A DNA stretch of 20,393 nucleotides from JAVBQJ01 sp031549115 (lineage in GTDB: Bacteria > Verrucomicrobiota > Lentisphaeria > Victivallales > Victivallaceae): the NCBI GenBank assembly GCA_031549115.1, contig JAVBQJ010000135.1:1-20393 (forward strand). Reading direction: 5' to 3'. Within the stretch, counting starts at the first letter, position 1, and each line of letters opens with the position of its first letter. The notes under the pieces were generated by a model. That model saw nothing but the letters and a program-made list of their open reading frames with translations, had not been told where the DNA came from and did not search any database. This document shows positions 14,564-20,393 of the stretch, piece after piece. The position numbers and the translations under genes were made by a program.

Positions 14564-15938
14564 ACTGTGGTTCCTCACCGGCAGTCAACATCTTTACGGC
14601 GAAGAAACCCTCCGTCAGGTTGCCGCCGATTCCCAGGCCGTGGTCGAAGCCTTCTCCTCCAACCCGGTGAAAATCGTCTGGCAGCCGACGGTCAAGACCG
14701 CATATGAAATCACCGCGGCAATCATGGCGGCGAACGCTTCACCCTCCTGCGTCGGCATCATTTGCTGGATGCACACTTTCAGCCCGGCCAAAATGTGGAT
14801 CGACGGACTGCGCAAATTGCAGAAGCCGATGCTGCATTTGCATACGCAGTTCCACCGGGAGCTGCCGTTTGACACCATTGATATGGACTACATGAATCTG
14901 CATCAGGCCGCCCATGGCGACCGCGAATTCGGCTACATCTGCACCCGGCTCGCATTGCCGCGCAAAATCGTCGCCGGTCATTGGAGCGATCCCGCGGTCA
15001 AACAGGCGGTCGCGGATTGGAGCCGGGTCGCCGTCGCGTGGGCGGATTCGCAGCATCTGCTGGTGGCGCGCATCGGCGACAATATGCGCAATGTCGCCGT
15101 CTCCGAGGGGAACAAGGTCGATGCGCAAATCACCTTCGGCTACACCGTCAACGGCTACGGCATCGGCGATCTGGAGGAATTCATCCGGGCGGCGGGCGCC
15201 GGTGCCATTGACGCACTGGTGGAGAAATACCATGCGCTTTATACCGTCAAGGGCGGAAAGGAGTCCGTTCGCGAAGCCGCCCGGCAGGAGCTGGGCCTCA
15301 AAGCTTTCCTCGACAGTGTCGGCGCCAAGGCGTTCACCACCACCTTTGAAGACCTCCACGGCATGCATCAGCTGATGGGTCTTGCCAGTCAGCGGCTGAT
15401 GGCGCAGGGGTATGGCTTCGGCGCCGAAGGCGACTGGAAAACCGCCGCGCTGGTGCGCACGATGAAGGTGATGGCCGAAGGCGTCGGCGGCGTCAGCTTC
15501 ATGGAGGACTATACCTACCATCTGACGCCGGGCGCGGAAATGGTGTTGGGCGCGCACATGCTGGAGGTCTGTCCGTCCATCGCCGAAGCCAAACCGGTGC
15601 TGGATGTGCAGCCGCTCGGCATCGGCGGCAAAGCCGATCCGGCCCGGCTCATTTTCCACGGCGCCCCCGGACGCGCGCTCAACGCTTCGCTGGTGGAATT
15701 CGGCTCCGACTTCCGGCTCATCGTCAACACGGTCGACACGGTCCGCTCTCCCAAGGCATTGCCGAAGCTCCCGGTGGCCAGTGTCCTGTGGCGTCCGCGC
15801 CCCGACTTCAAAACCGCCGTCACCGAGTGGATCCGCGCCGGCGGCGCCCACCATACCGTCTACACCCAGGCGGTTTCCTGCGGGCAACTGGAGGATTTCG
15901 CCAATCTGGCCGGCATTGAATATCTCGTGATCGACTGA
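14541..15938 (+). CDS. araA: L-arabinose isomerase
   Basis: This 465-residue enzyme isomerises L-arabinose to L-ribulose. The ATG at 14541 gives the N-terminus MDRTTTNELWFLTGSQHLYG, the same distance to the GSQHLYG motif as in E. coli AraA. Upstream ATGs at 14523 and 14532 are possible, and a GGAG at 14525 sits closer to the latter. Catalytic and metal residues are visible: Glu296 (in AEGDWKTAAL), Glu322 (FMEDYTYHL), His339 (LGAHMLEVCP) and His438 (GAHHTVYTQA). It is about 35 residues shorter than the E. coli enzyme. The gene overlaps the end of araD, and no araB ribulokinase or AraC-type regulator is in the window, so the phosphorylation step must be encoded elsewhere. Confidence 0.97.
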   Translation: MDRTTTNELWFLTGSQHLYGEETLRQVAADSQAVVEAFSSNPVKIVWQPTVKTAYEITAAIMAANASPSCVGIICWMHTFSPAKMWIDGLRKLQKPMLHLHTQFHRELPFDTIDMDYMNLHQAAHGDREFGYICTRLALPRKIVAGHWSDPAVKQAVADWSRVAVAWADSQHLLVARIGDNMRNVAVSEGNKVDAQITFGYTVNGYGIGDLEEFIRAAGAGAIDALVEKYHALYTVKGGKESVREAARQELGLKAFLDSVGAKAFTTTFEDLHGMHQLMGLASQRLMAQGYGFGAEGDWKTAALVRTMKVMAEGVGGVSFMEDYTYHLTPGAEMVLGAHMLEVCPSIAEAKPVLDVQPLGIGGKADPARLIFHGAPGRALNASLVEFGSDFRLIVNTVDTVRSPKALPKLPVASVLWRPRPDFKTAVTEWIRAGGAHHTVYTQAVSCGQLEDFANLAGIEYLVID

Positions 15939-15949
15939 CCGGACGCGAT

Positions 15950-15986
15950 AAAAAAATCACGCGAGGGATTTTTCTCCCTCGCGTGA
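15950..15986 (-). terminator. Intrinsic terminator of the sigma/anti-sigma/exported protein operon
   Basis: A perfect 12-bp stem, TCACGCGAGGGA (15957-15968) with TCCCTCGCGTGA (15975-15986), encloses a 6-base loop. On the minus strand it is followed by seven T residues (15956-15950), the classic form, 30 bases after the stop of the exported-protein gene. On the plus strand, A residues rather than T residues follow the stem, so it should terminate araA poorly if at all. Confidence 0.9.
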
Positions 15987-16016
15987 AAAAACTGTTACAC
16001 TACACGCTAAGGTGTG

Positions 16017-16631
16017 TCAGTCTTCGAAATCATCGGCCGGCGGTTGCGGCGCGCGATCTCTCGGCGGACGATTGCCGCGCTCACCACGTTCGCCACGCTC
16101 ACCGCGCTGCGGTCCTTTGCCGTCACGCTGGAACTCCGGGCCGTCCTCGCCGGGGGCGAACATTCCGGGGCCCTGCCCGCGTTCCGGGCGTTTGCCCTCT
16201 TTCATCCGCTCGAACTGCTCGTTCACCGCGGTATCGATGTCGGCGGCGCGCTTATTCAGCTCCGCTTCCATCTTTTCCAGGCGCTCCCGGTTCTTCGCCA
16301 GACGCTCCTTGCCGTCCTTCAGCATTGCTTCCAGATCGGTTTTGAGGAGAGCTTTGATTTTGGTTTCCGCATCCGGCTTCTGGGCGTCGTCAAGCTTGCG
16401 ATACGCCTGCATCGCCTTGTTGATTTCCTGCCGGCGGGCCCGCATGGCCTGGAATTCCGGCGAATCCTGCATGCGTCCGCCCTCCATGCCCATTCCCATA
16501 CCGCCTTCGCGCATCCGCGGCGGCGGCGGCGCCTTGTCCGGAGCATCCACACCCTCTTCGGCGATTGCGGCAAATGTTCCTATTCCCACCACCGAAGCCG
16601 TCAACCAGGTCAACCACATTTTCTTGTTCAT
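16017..16631 (-). CDS. Exported coiled-coil protein of unknown function, Gly/Arg/Glu repeat tail
   Basis: This 204-residue protein has a signal peptide (basic start, hydrophobic core, AAIA cleavage region near residues 20-24). A Pro/Met/Gly-rich segment (about 30-55) follows, then a charged helical region (about 56-145, many Lys/Glu/Arg with few breaks) likely to form a coiled coil. The C-terminal tail has repeated Arg-Gly-Glu triplets from a 9-bp DNA repeat and ends Asp/Glu-rich. The size, helical core and position after sigma and anti-sigma genes recall Spy/CpxP-like periplasmic proteins, but I see no clear LTxxQ motif, so that is only a suggestion. A strong AAAGGAG site precedes the ATG, and the gap from the anti-sigma gene is 16 bp. 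Confidence 0.8.
   Translation of the reverse strand: MNKKMWLTWLTASVVGIGTFAAIAEEGVDAPDKAPPPPRMREGGMGMGMEGGRMQDSPEFQAMRARRQEINKAMQAYRKLDDAQKPDAETKIKALLKTDLEAMLKDGKERLAKNRERLEKMEAELNKRAADIDTAVNEQFERMKEGKRPERGQGPGMFAPGEDGPEFQRDGKGPQRGERGERGERGNRPPRDRAPQPPADDFED
16078..16104 (-). repeat. 9-bp tandem repeat encoding Arg-Gly-Glu units
   Basis: Three adjacent 9-base units (CGCTCACCA, CGTTCGCCA, CGCTCACCG on the plus strand) encode the Gly-Glu-Arg repeats near the C-terminus of the exported protein. The unit length preserves frame, so the tail could vary in length between strains. Confidence 0.75.
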
Positions 16632-16647
16632 GACTCACCCCTCTCCT

Positions 16648-17064
16648 TTAATTGATTGCCATTTGCTGTTTCCAGGCCGTCATGTCCGCGTCAATCGCCG
16701 CTTCCAATTCGACCAGTTTCGACTCAATGCCATCCCAGGCCAGCACCAGCTCGGCGGAGCTTTCCGCCGGCCGCTGCTGCCGCATACCGATTCCCCACGC
16801 GGAAGCCGCCACTACCCCGACCAGGGCCAGAGCCGCCACCCGCCACACCAGCCGCCGTTTCCTGCGCGCCGCGGCCCGCAGTAGAATCGGCCCGAGTCCC
16901 GGCGTCCCCGTCACCACCGGCGGCAGCTCCAGAGCCTGCCGGGTGAAGTCCGCCAGGGCGCGACACGCCGGGCATCTTTGCAGATGCTCCCGCACTGCCG
17001 CGGTATTTGCCTCCGTATCCGGCAACCGCGTCACGATCTCGCGCGTTTGTTCACATGTCATCAT
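16648..17064 (-). CDS. Anti-sigma factor with zinc-finger (zf-HC2) domain and one membrane segment
   Basis: This 138-residue protein has the ZAS/zf-HC2 pattern: C4, then H27-x3-C31-x2-C34 in HLQRCPACR. This is the domain by which many membrane anti-sigma factors hold ECF sigma factors. A transmembrane helix lies at about 72-93. The periplasmic part (about 94-138) is short and acidic, ending in a likely helix. Its start overlaps the end of the sigma factor gene by 14 bp, the usual arrangement for co-translated sigma/anti-sigma pairs. The short sensor region is not recognisable, so the inducing signal cannot be guessed. Two ATGs in tandem (17064, 17061) could both serve as start. Confidence 0.85.
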   Translation of the reverse strand: MMTCEQTREIVTRLPDTEANTAAVREHLQRCPACRALADFTRQALELPPVVTGTPGLGPILLRAAARRKRRLVWRVAALALVGVVAASAWGIGMRQQRPAESSAELVLAWDGIESKLVELEAAIDADMTAWKQQMAIN

Positions 17065-17620
17065 GGCAACACCTCCTCAGTGACTTCATCGCCAAATTCA
17101 TCCGTCCCAGCGCCGTATTCAACGGACACTTCTGTATTTCCGCAATTTCTTTGAAGCTCAAATCATTCTGCCGCCAGTGAAACACTTCGCGCTGCTCCGG
17201 CGGCAATTGCTCCAACGCCTGTTCCAACTTCCGCCGCCTGCCGTTTTCATCCATCTCGTGCCATACCGGCGCAGCATCATCCGCGGTTTCCGGCGTGGCC
17301 TCTTCGTCACCGGCCGGAGTGAAAAACTTCAGCCAATTGCGCCTCCGACGGTAGGCCGTCCGAAACTGATTGGCCGCAATCTGAAACAGCCAGGCGGAAA
17401 ACCGCCCCGATTCCCGGTAGTTCGGCAGATACCGCAACACCTTGACCCAGACCTCCTGGAACATATCGTCGGCCGCCATCGTGTCGCCACCGGTCATCCG
17501 GTTGAAATACGCATACAAAGGACGGCGGTAACGCTCAAAAAGCTCCTCCAGTGCCCGCTGATTTCCGGAACGATAGGCGGCAATCAATACCGCGTCGCTG
17601 TTCTTTTCCTCTTCCGCCAT
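17051..17620 (-). CDS. ECF-type RNA polymerase sigma factor
   Basis: This extracytoplasmic-function sigma factor directs RNA polymerase to a dedicated promoter set. Region 2 is seen in ALEELFERYRRPLYAYF through FSAWLFQIAANQFRTAYRRR, including the DDMFQEVWVKV segment. Region 4 is seen in LEQLPPEQREVFHWRQ followed by the FKEIAEIQKCPLNTALGRM helix-turn-helix. I prefer the ATG at 17620 (189 residues, weak GGTGGG upstream); a GTG at 17653 would add 11 residues without a visible ribosome site. The linker between regions 2 and 4 is somewhat long and acidic. The gene overlaps the anti-sigma gene and probably heads a three-gene operon ending at the terminator near 15950. Confidence 0.93.
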   Translation of the reverse strand: MAEEEKNSDAVLIAAYRSGNQRALEELFERYRRPLYAYFNRMTGGDTMAADDMFQEVWVKVLRYLPNYRESGRFSAWLFQIAANQFRTAYRRRRNWLKFFTPAGDEEATPETADDAAPVWHEMDENGRRRKLEQALEQLPPEQREVFHWRQNDLSFKEIAEIQKCPLNTALGRMNLAMKSLRRCCHDDM

Positions 17621-17658
17621 CACCCACCGTTTCGTTGTCGCTTGTGCTTTCACCCAAT

Positions 17659-17682
17659 ATAATCCCGGCCCGGCGGGATTAT
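17659..17682. promoter_or_regulatory. Inverted repeat upstream of the sigma factor gene
   Basis: ATAATCCCG (17659-17667) and CGGGATTAT (17674-17682) form a perfect 9-bp dyad with a 6-base centre. The dyad lies 38 bases before the preferred sigma start and 6 before the alternative GTG. It could be an operator or a 5' leader hairpin. No T-run follows on the minus strand, so it is not an obvious terminator. A loose TTCACA lies upstream, but I cannot fix a promoter. Confidence 0.5.
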
Positions 17683-17731
17683 TGTCGGGGATTTTGAGTT
17701 TTTGTGAAAAAAATACGGCGCCATGAAGAAT

Positions 17732-18688
17732 TTATTGATGCGGCTTGCGGGCAATCAGGGTCAGCGCTTCCGTCGGTTTCTGCAATCCGAGACATTCCAG
17801 CGCCCAGCGGATTTTTCCCATACCGCTCCGATAACAGAGGTGCAGCGGGTTCAGCTCCCGGTCGCGGCCGCGCGCTTCCCATTCCAGCGCCTGGCGGCCG
17901 ACTCCGGCGACAATCATCGCCGGACGGCAATCCGCCGAATCCACCGTCAGCCCCGCTTCCTGCGCCAGCAGCCGCAGCCCTTCCGCATTGAATACGTGAA
18001 AGTGGCGCGGCACATCCCAACCGGGCCAGTAACGGCCGAAGCGGCGCGCCGAACGCGCCTGGTTGTTCACGGTCTGAATCACCAGGCGCCCGCCGGGCTT
18101 CAACATCCGGAATGCCGTTTGCAGCATCTGCCGCGGTTCCGGCATATGTTCGATCACGTTACAGGAGTTGACGACATCGAAAGAATTTTTCTGCCAGGGC
18201 AAATGCGTCATGTCACCGCAGCAGAGTGCCGTCTGGTCATGGCAGCGAATCCGGGCCGCTTCCACGGCGCCGGGATCGACATCCTGGCCGCAGCAGCTCC
18301 ATCCGTGCCGCTGCATCCATTCCAAATAGAAGCCGCCGCCGCAACCCAATTCCAACAATCGACCGGGCGGCAGATCGGCTGTATGCCGCCAGACGTCGGC
18401 GGCCAGCGCCCGGTATCCGGGACAGAACCGCAACCAGCGGCGGGAAGCCAGTTTTCCCAGCCGGGCGACACCGTTTCCCGAAACGTTTTCCACCCGGTGT
18501 AACGATGGCAATTGCTCCCACGGCAACGTGTGGCTGAGGAAACAGTGGCCGCACGAGGTGCAGCGCATGATACTCCAGCGTCCGGGAACGCCGTAAAAAT
18601 AATCCGCTACCTGCCGCAACAGCGCTTTCGGCCTGCCGTGGCACAACGGACACGTTTCACGAACTTCCCACGCATTGGCTGCGGTCAT
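17732..18688 (-). CDS. SAM-dependent methyltransferase with N-terminal zinc ribbon
   Basis: This 318-residue class I methyltransferase starts with a zinc-binding pair, C13/C16 (CPLCHG) and C43/C46 (CTSCGHCFL). An aromatic-rich connector follows, then the Rossmann domain: motif I LELGCGGG at 112-119, an acidic residue after strand 2 in GQDVDPG (D136/D138), GDMTHLPW for motif II, the DVVNSCNVIEHMPEP strand, and LKPGGRLVIQT at about 196-206. Zinc-ribbon methyltransferases of this build are frequent in cell-surface polysaccharide and small-molecule modification pathways, but the substrate is not evident here. GAGG lies 5 bases before the ATG, and a near-consensus promoter drives it, so it is probably a single-gene transcript separate from the sigma factor genes. 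Confidence 0.87.
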   Translation of the reverse strand: MTAANAWEVRETCPLCHGRPKALLRQVADYFYGVPGRWSIMRCTSCGHCFLSHTLPWEQLPSLHRVENVSGNGVARLGKLASRRWLRFCPGYRALAADVWRHTADLPPGRLLELGCGGGFYLEWMQRHGWSCCGQDVDPGAVEAARIRCHDQTALCCGDMTHLPWQKNSFDVVNSCNVIEHMPEPRQMLQTAFRMLKPGGRLVIQTVNNQARSARRFGRYWPGWDVPRHFHVFNAEGLRLLAQEAGLTVDSADCRPAMIVAGVGRQALEWEARGRDRELNPLHLCYRSGMGKIRWALECLGLQKPTEALTLIARKPHQ

Positions 18689-18730
18689 AAAAACCTCATC
18701 GTTTGCCGGTACGTTACTGTTCCGGTAATA

Positions 18731-18759
18731 GCATAAACCCGAAACCCGCCGCCGTCAAA
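18731..18759 (-). promoter_or_regulatory. Sigma70 promoter for the methyltransferase gene
   Basis: On the minus strand, TTGACG (18759-18754), a 17-base spacer and TATGCT (18736-18731) lie 43 bases before the ATG at 18688. Both boxes are close to consensus. The promoter sits in the gap after rmuC, so the methyltransferase need not depend on rmuC transcription. Confidence 0.72.
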
Positions 18760-18794
18760 TCATGGAATGGTTTTTCCCGAAAAAATCTGTACCT

Positions 18795-20147
18795 TCAAAC
18801 ACTCTCCTCTTCCGGCGCCGCATCGGCGGCGGCATCCTCCAGAAGTTTGGCGGCATCGGCGGCGGGAAGCTCTTGAACGGTACGCAGTTTGCGCACGATC
18901 GCCCGGCTCCGGACGCCGGCGTTGTCGATCTCCGTGACCGCCGACTCCAGTTTGTTGCGGGTCTTGTCGAGAATGTCGCCGAAGCGGCCGAATTCGGTTT
19001 TGACCGCCCCGAGAATCGACCAGACTTCACCGGAACGCTTTTCGATTGCCAGCGTCCGGAACCCCATCTGCAGGCTGTTTAAAAATGCCAGCAGATTCGA
19101 CGGCCCGACCACCGCGATCTTCCATTCGCGCTGCAACTGCTCGAAGAGGCCGGGCAAGCGCAGAATTTCCGCATACAACCCCTCTGTCGGCACGAACATC
19201 AACGCAAAATCGGTGGTCGCCGGCGGATTGATGTATTTGCCGTGGATATCCGCAGCACACTTCTTTACCGCGCTCTCAAAGGCCCGCTGCGCGATTTTCA
19301 GCTCATCCGGCGCCGCCTGTTCGTACGCCTCCAGCAACCGCTGGTAGTCCTCCACCGGAAATTTCGAGTCGATCGGCAGCAGCACCGCCGGCAAATCGGC
19401 ATCGCGTCCCGGCATTTTGACCGCGAATTCGACCCGTTCGGCACTGTTCGGCCTGACCGCGGCATTGACCACATACTGATCGGGCGCGAGACACTGCTCC
19501 AGAATGGCCGCCAATTGAATTTCGCCGAGATTGCCGCGGGTTTTGACGTTCGTCAGCACTTTTTTCAAGTCGCCGACGCCGGTGGCCAGCGACTGCATTT
19601 CTCCGAGCCCCTTGTGCACCAGGTCGAGCCGCTCGCTGATGTTTTTGAACGACTCGTTGAAACGCTTTTCCACCGACTCCTGCAGCTTCTCGTCGACGGT
19701 CCGGCGCATCTCCTCCAGCCGCTTGCCGTTGTCCTCCTGCATGCTCTTGAGCTTCAAATCCATGGTGTCGCGAATCGCGGTCAGACGCGTGTCGGTGGTG
19801 GTGGTCAGCAAATGGAATTTCTCCTCGTTCGCCTGCGTCAAGGCGCCAAGCTGGCGGGAGAAGCTTTCCAACATTTTCGTGGTTTGATCCGCCAGCAGCT
19901 GAAAGGAACTCTTGACTTCATTGCGGTTGTCCGCGAAATTGCGGCCGAGCTCTTCGCGGTTGCCGGCGATTTCGCCGCGCATGCCGGATTCGAGCTGGCG
20001 CATCGCATCCTGCAGGGCGTCCAGTTTGAAGCGCAGCTCCGCCAGTGCCGGCGCGGGATCGGTCTGCCGGTTCCGCCGGCATATCGCGATATTGATTCCG
20101 GCCATCGCCACCAGCACCAGAGCGATGGCGGTCAAAACGTACATCAT
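18795..20147 (-). CDS. rmuC: RmuC-family DNA recombination protein
   Basis: This RmuC-family protein (450 residues) belongs to a nuclease-like group linked in E. coli to limiting inversions at short inverted repeats. An N-terminal membrane helix (about 1-22) is followed by a long coiled coil (about 30-185) rich in Glu/Gln/Lys/Arg. The conserved RmuC domain comes next, with 'VLTNVKTRGNLGEIQL', 'LPIDSKFPVEDYQRL' and 'TTDFALMFVPTEGLYAEIL' segments. Length is typical of the family. The ATG at 20147 is chosen because GGAGG lies 7 bases upstream; a TTG two codons earlier is too close to that site. The last part ends in an acidic tail. The gene ends about 35 bp before the methyltransferase promoter. 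Confidence 0.94.
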   Translation of the reverse strand: MMYVLTAIALVLVAMAGINIAICRRNRQTDPAPALAELRFKLDALQDAMRQLESGMRGEIAGNREELGRNFADNRNEVKSSFQLLADQTTKMLESFSRQLGALTQANEEKFHLLTTTTDTRLTAIRDTMDLKLKSMQEDNGKRLEEMRRTVDEKLQESVEKRFNESFKNISERLDLVHKGLGEMQSLATGVGDLKKVLTNVKTRGNLGEIQLAAILEQCLAPDQYVVNAAVRPNSAERVEFAVKMPGRDADLPAVLLPIDSKFPVEDYQRLLEAYEQAAPDELKIAQRAFESAVKKCAADIHGKYINPPATTDFALMFVPTEGLYAEILRLPGLFEQLQREWKIAVVGPSNLLAFLNSLQMGFRTLAIEKRSGEVWSILGAVKTEFGRFGDILDKTRNKLESAVTEIDNAGVRSRAIVRKLRTVQELPAADAAKLLEDAAADAAPEEESV

Positions 20148-20167
20148 ACACAAACCTCCACAAGTTT

Positions 20168-20197
20168 TTATCTGCTAAGTTACATCCGAAATGACAA
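20168..20197 (-). promoter_or_regulatory. Possible promoter for rmuC
   Basis: On the minus strand, TTGTCA (20197-20192) is followed after 17-18 bases by CAGATA/AGATAA (around 20174-20168), about 20 bases before the rmuC start. The -10 is a poor match, so this is tentative. Confidence 0.35.
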
Positions 20198-20393
20198 AAA
20201 AGCCACCCGCAGGCCATAGTTTCGCCTAAAAAAACTTCATCACGGGGTTGCAAAATGATTTTCACCCGACTACTGTATTGATGCGGCGACTAATTCGGCT
20301 TACCATGACACAGCGAGAGATGAGAAGCTGCCGTGCGGTTCCCGGGAGGGGCGATTAAAATAATTGTAACACCCGCCCCACCAAGGCCAACCA
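20198..20393. other. Non-coding right edge
   Basis: I find no supported gene here. The first half is A/T-rich leader sequence upstream of rmuC. The last part (about 20320-20355) has a GC-rich string, and GGGGCG at about 20351 faces CGCCCC at about 20375 across an AT-rich loop. It might be the edge of a structured or mobile element that continues beyond the window. Confidence 0.4.

Noticed and set aside
14739..15887. Minus-strand open frame (382 codons) opposite araA
   Set aside because: It is antisense to a confidently identified enzyme gene and has atypical composition.
17659..17682. Dyad upstream of the sigma gene as a terminator of the methyltransferase gene
   Set aside because: No T-rich tract follows the stem in the minus direction, so an operator or leader hairpin is more likely.
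19242..20219. Plus-strand open frame (325 codons) opposite rmuC
   Set aside because: rmuC on the minus strand has the expected length, domains and a strong ribosome site; the plus frame has none of these.

Overview
The window is GC-rich and densely coded. It reads as a chromosomal segment of a Gram-negative bacterium, most likely from the PVC group near Lentisphaerota/Victivallales. The clues are a secretin-based type II secretion system (T2SS), four pseudopilins starting with an FTL[VIL]E core but lacking the usual Gly at -1, and an ECF sigma factor beside an exported low-complexity protein. The taxonomy is inference from style, since no rRNA or other marker gene is present.

Left part (1-11540, + strand): a nearly complete T2SS cluster in the order gspL(partial)-gspM-gspC-gspD-gspE-gspF-gspG-gspH-gspI-gspJ-gspK. 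The L and M components come first rather than last. GspD carries its own lipobox, so it may be a self-piloting liposecretin. GspC has a homology-region domain interrupted and followed by Met/Gly/Asn-rich low complexity, with no PDZ. No prepilin peptidase (gspO) is present. Genes are packed with 4-bp overlaps or short gaps, except around gspF. There, two copies of a roughly 220-bp hairpin-rich repeat occupy the gspE-gspF and gspF-gspG gaps. The copies differ by compensatory stem changes, which makes this the most unusual feature of the window.

Middle part (11552-15938): an SPFH-domain protein with a C-terminal GYF_2-like domain (- strand) is divergent from a double zinc-ribbon membrane protein (+ strand). 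Their promoters share one -35 region. The zinc-ribbon gene is followed 18 bp later by araD and araA (L-ribulose-5-phosphate 4-epimerase and L-arabinose isomerase), with no ribulokinase gene alongside.

Right part (15950-20393, - strand): an ECF sigma factor, an overlapping zinc-finger anti-sigma factor and a small exported coiled-coil protein form a module that ends at a strong intrinsic terminator. Upstream of it lie a SAM methyltransferase with an N-terminal zinc ribbon, which has a good sigma70 promoter, and rmuC. The last 240 bases hold no gene I can support.
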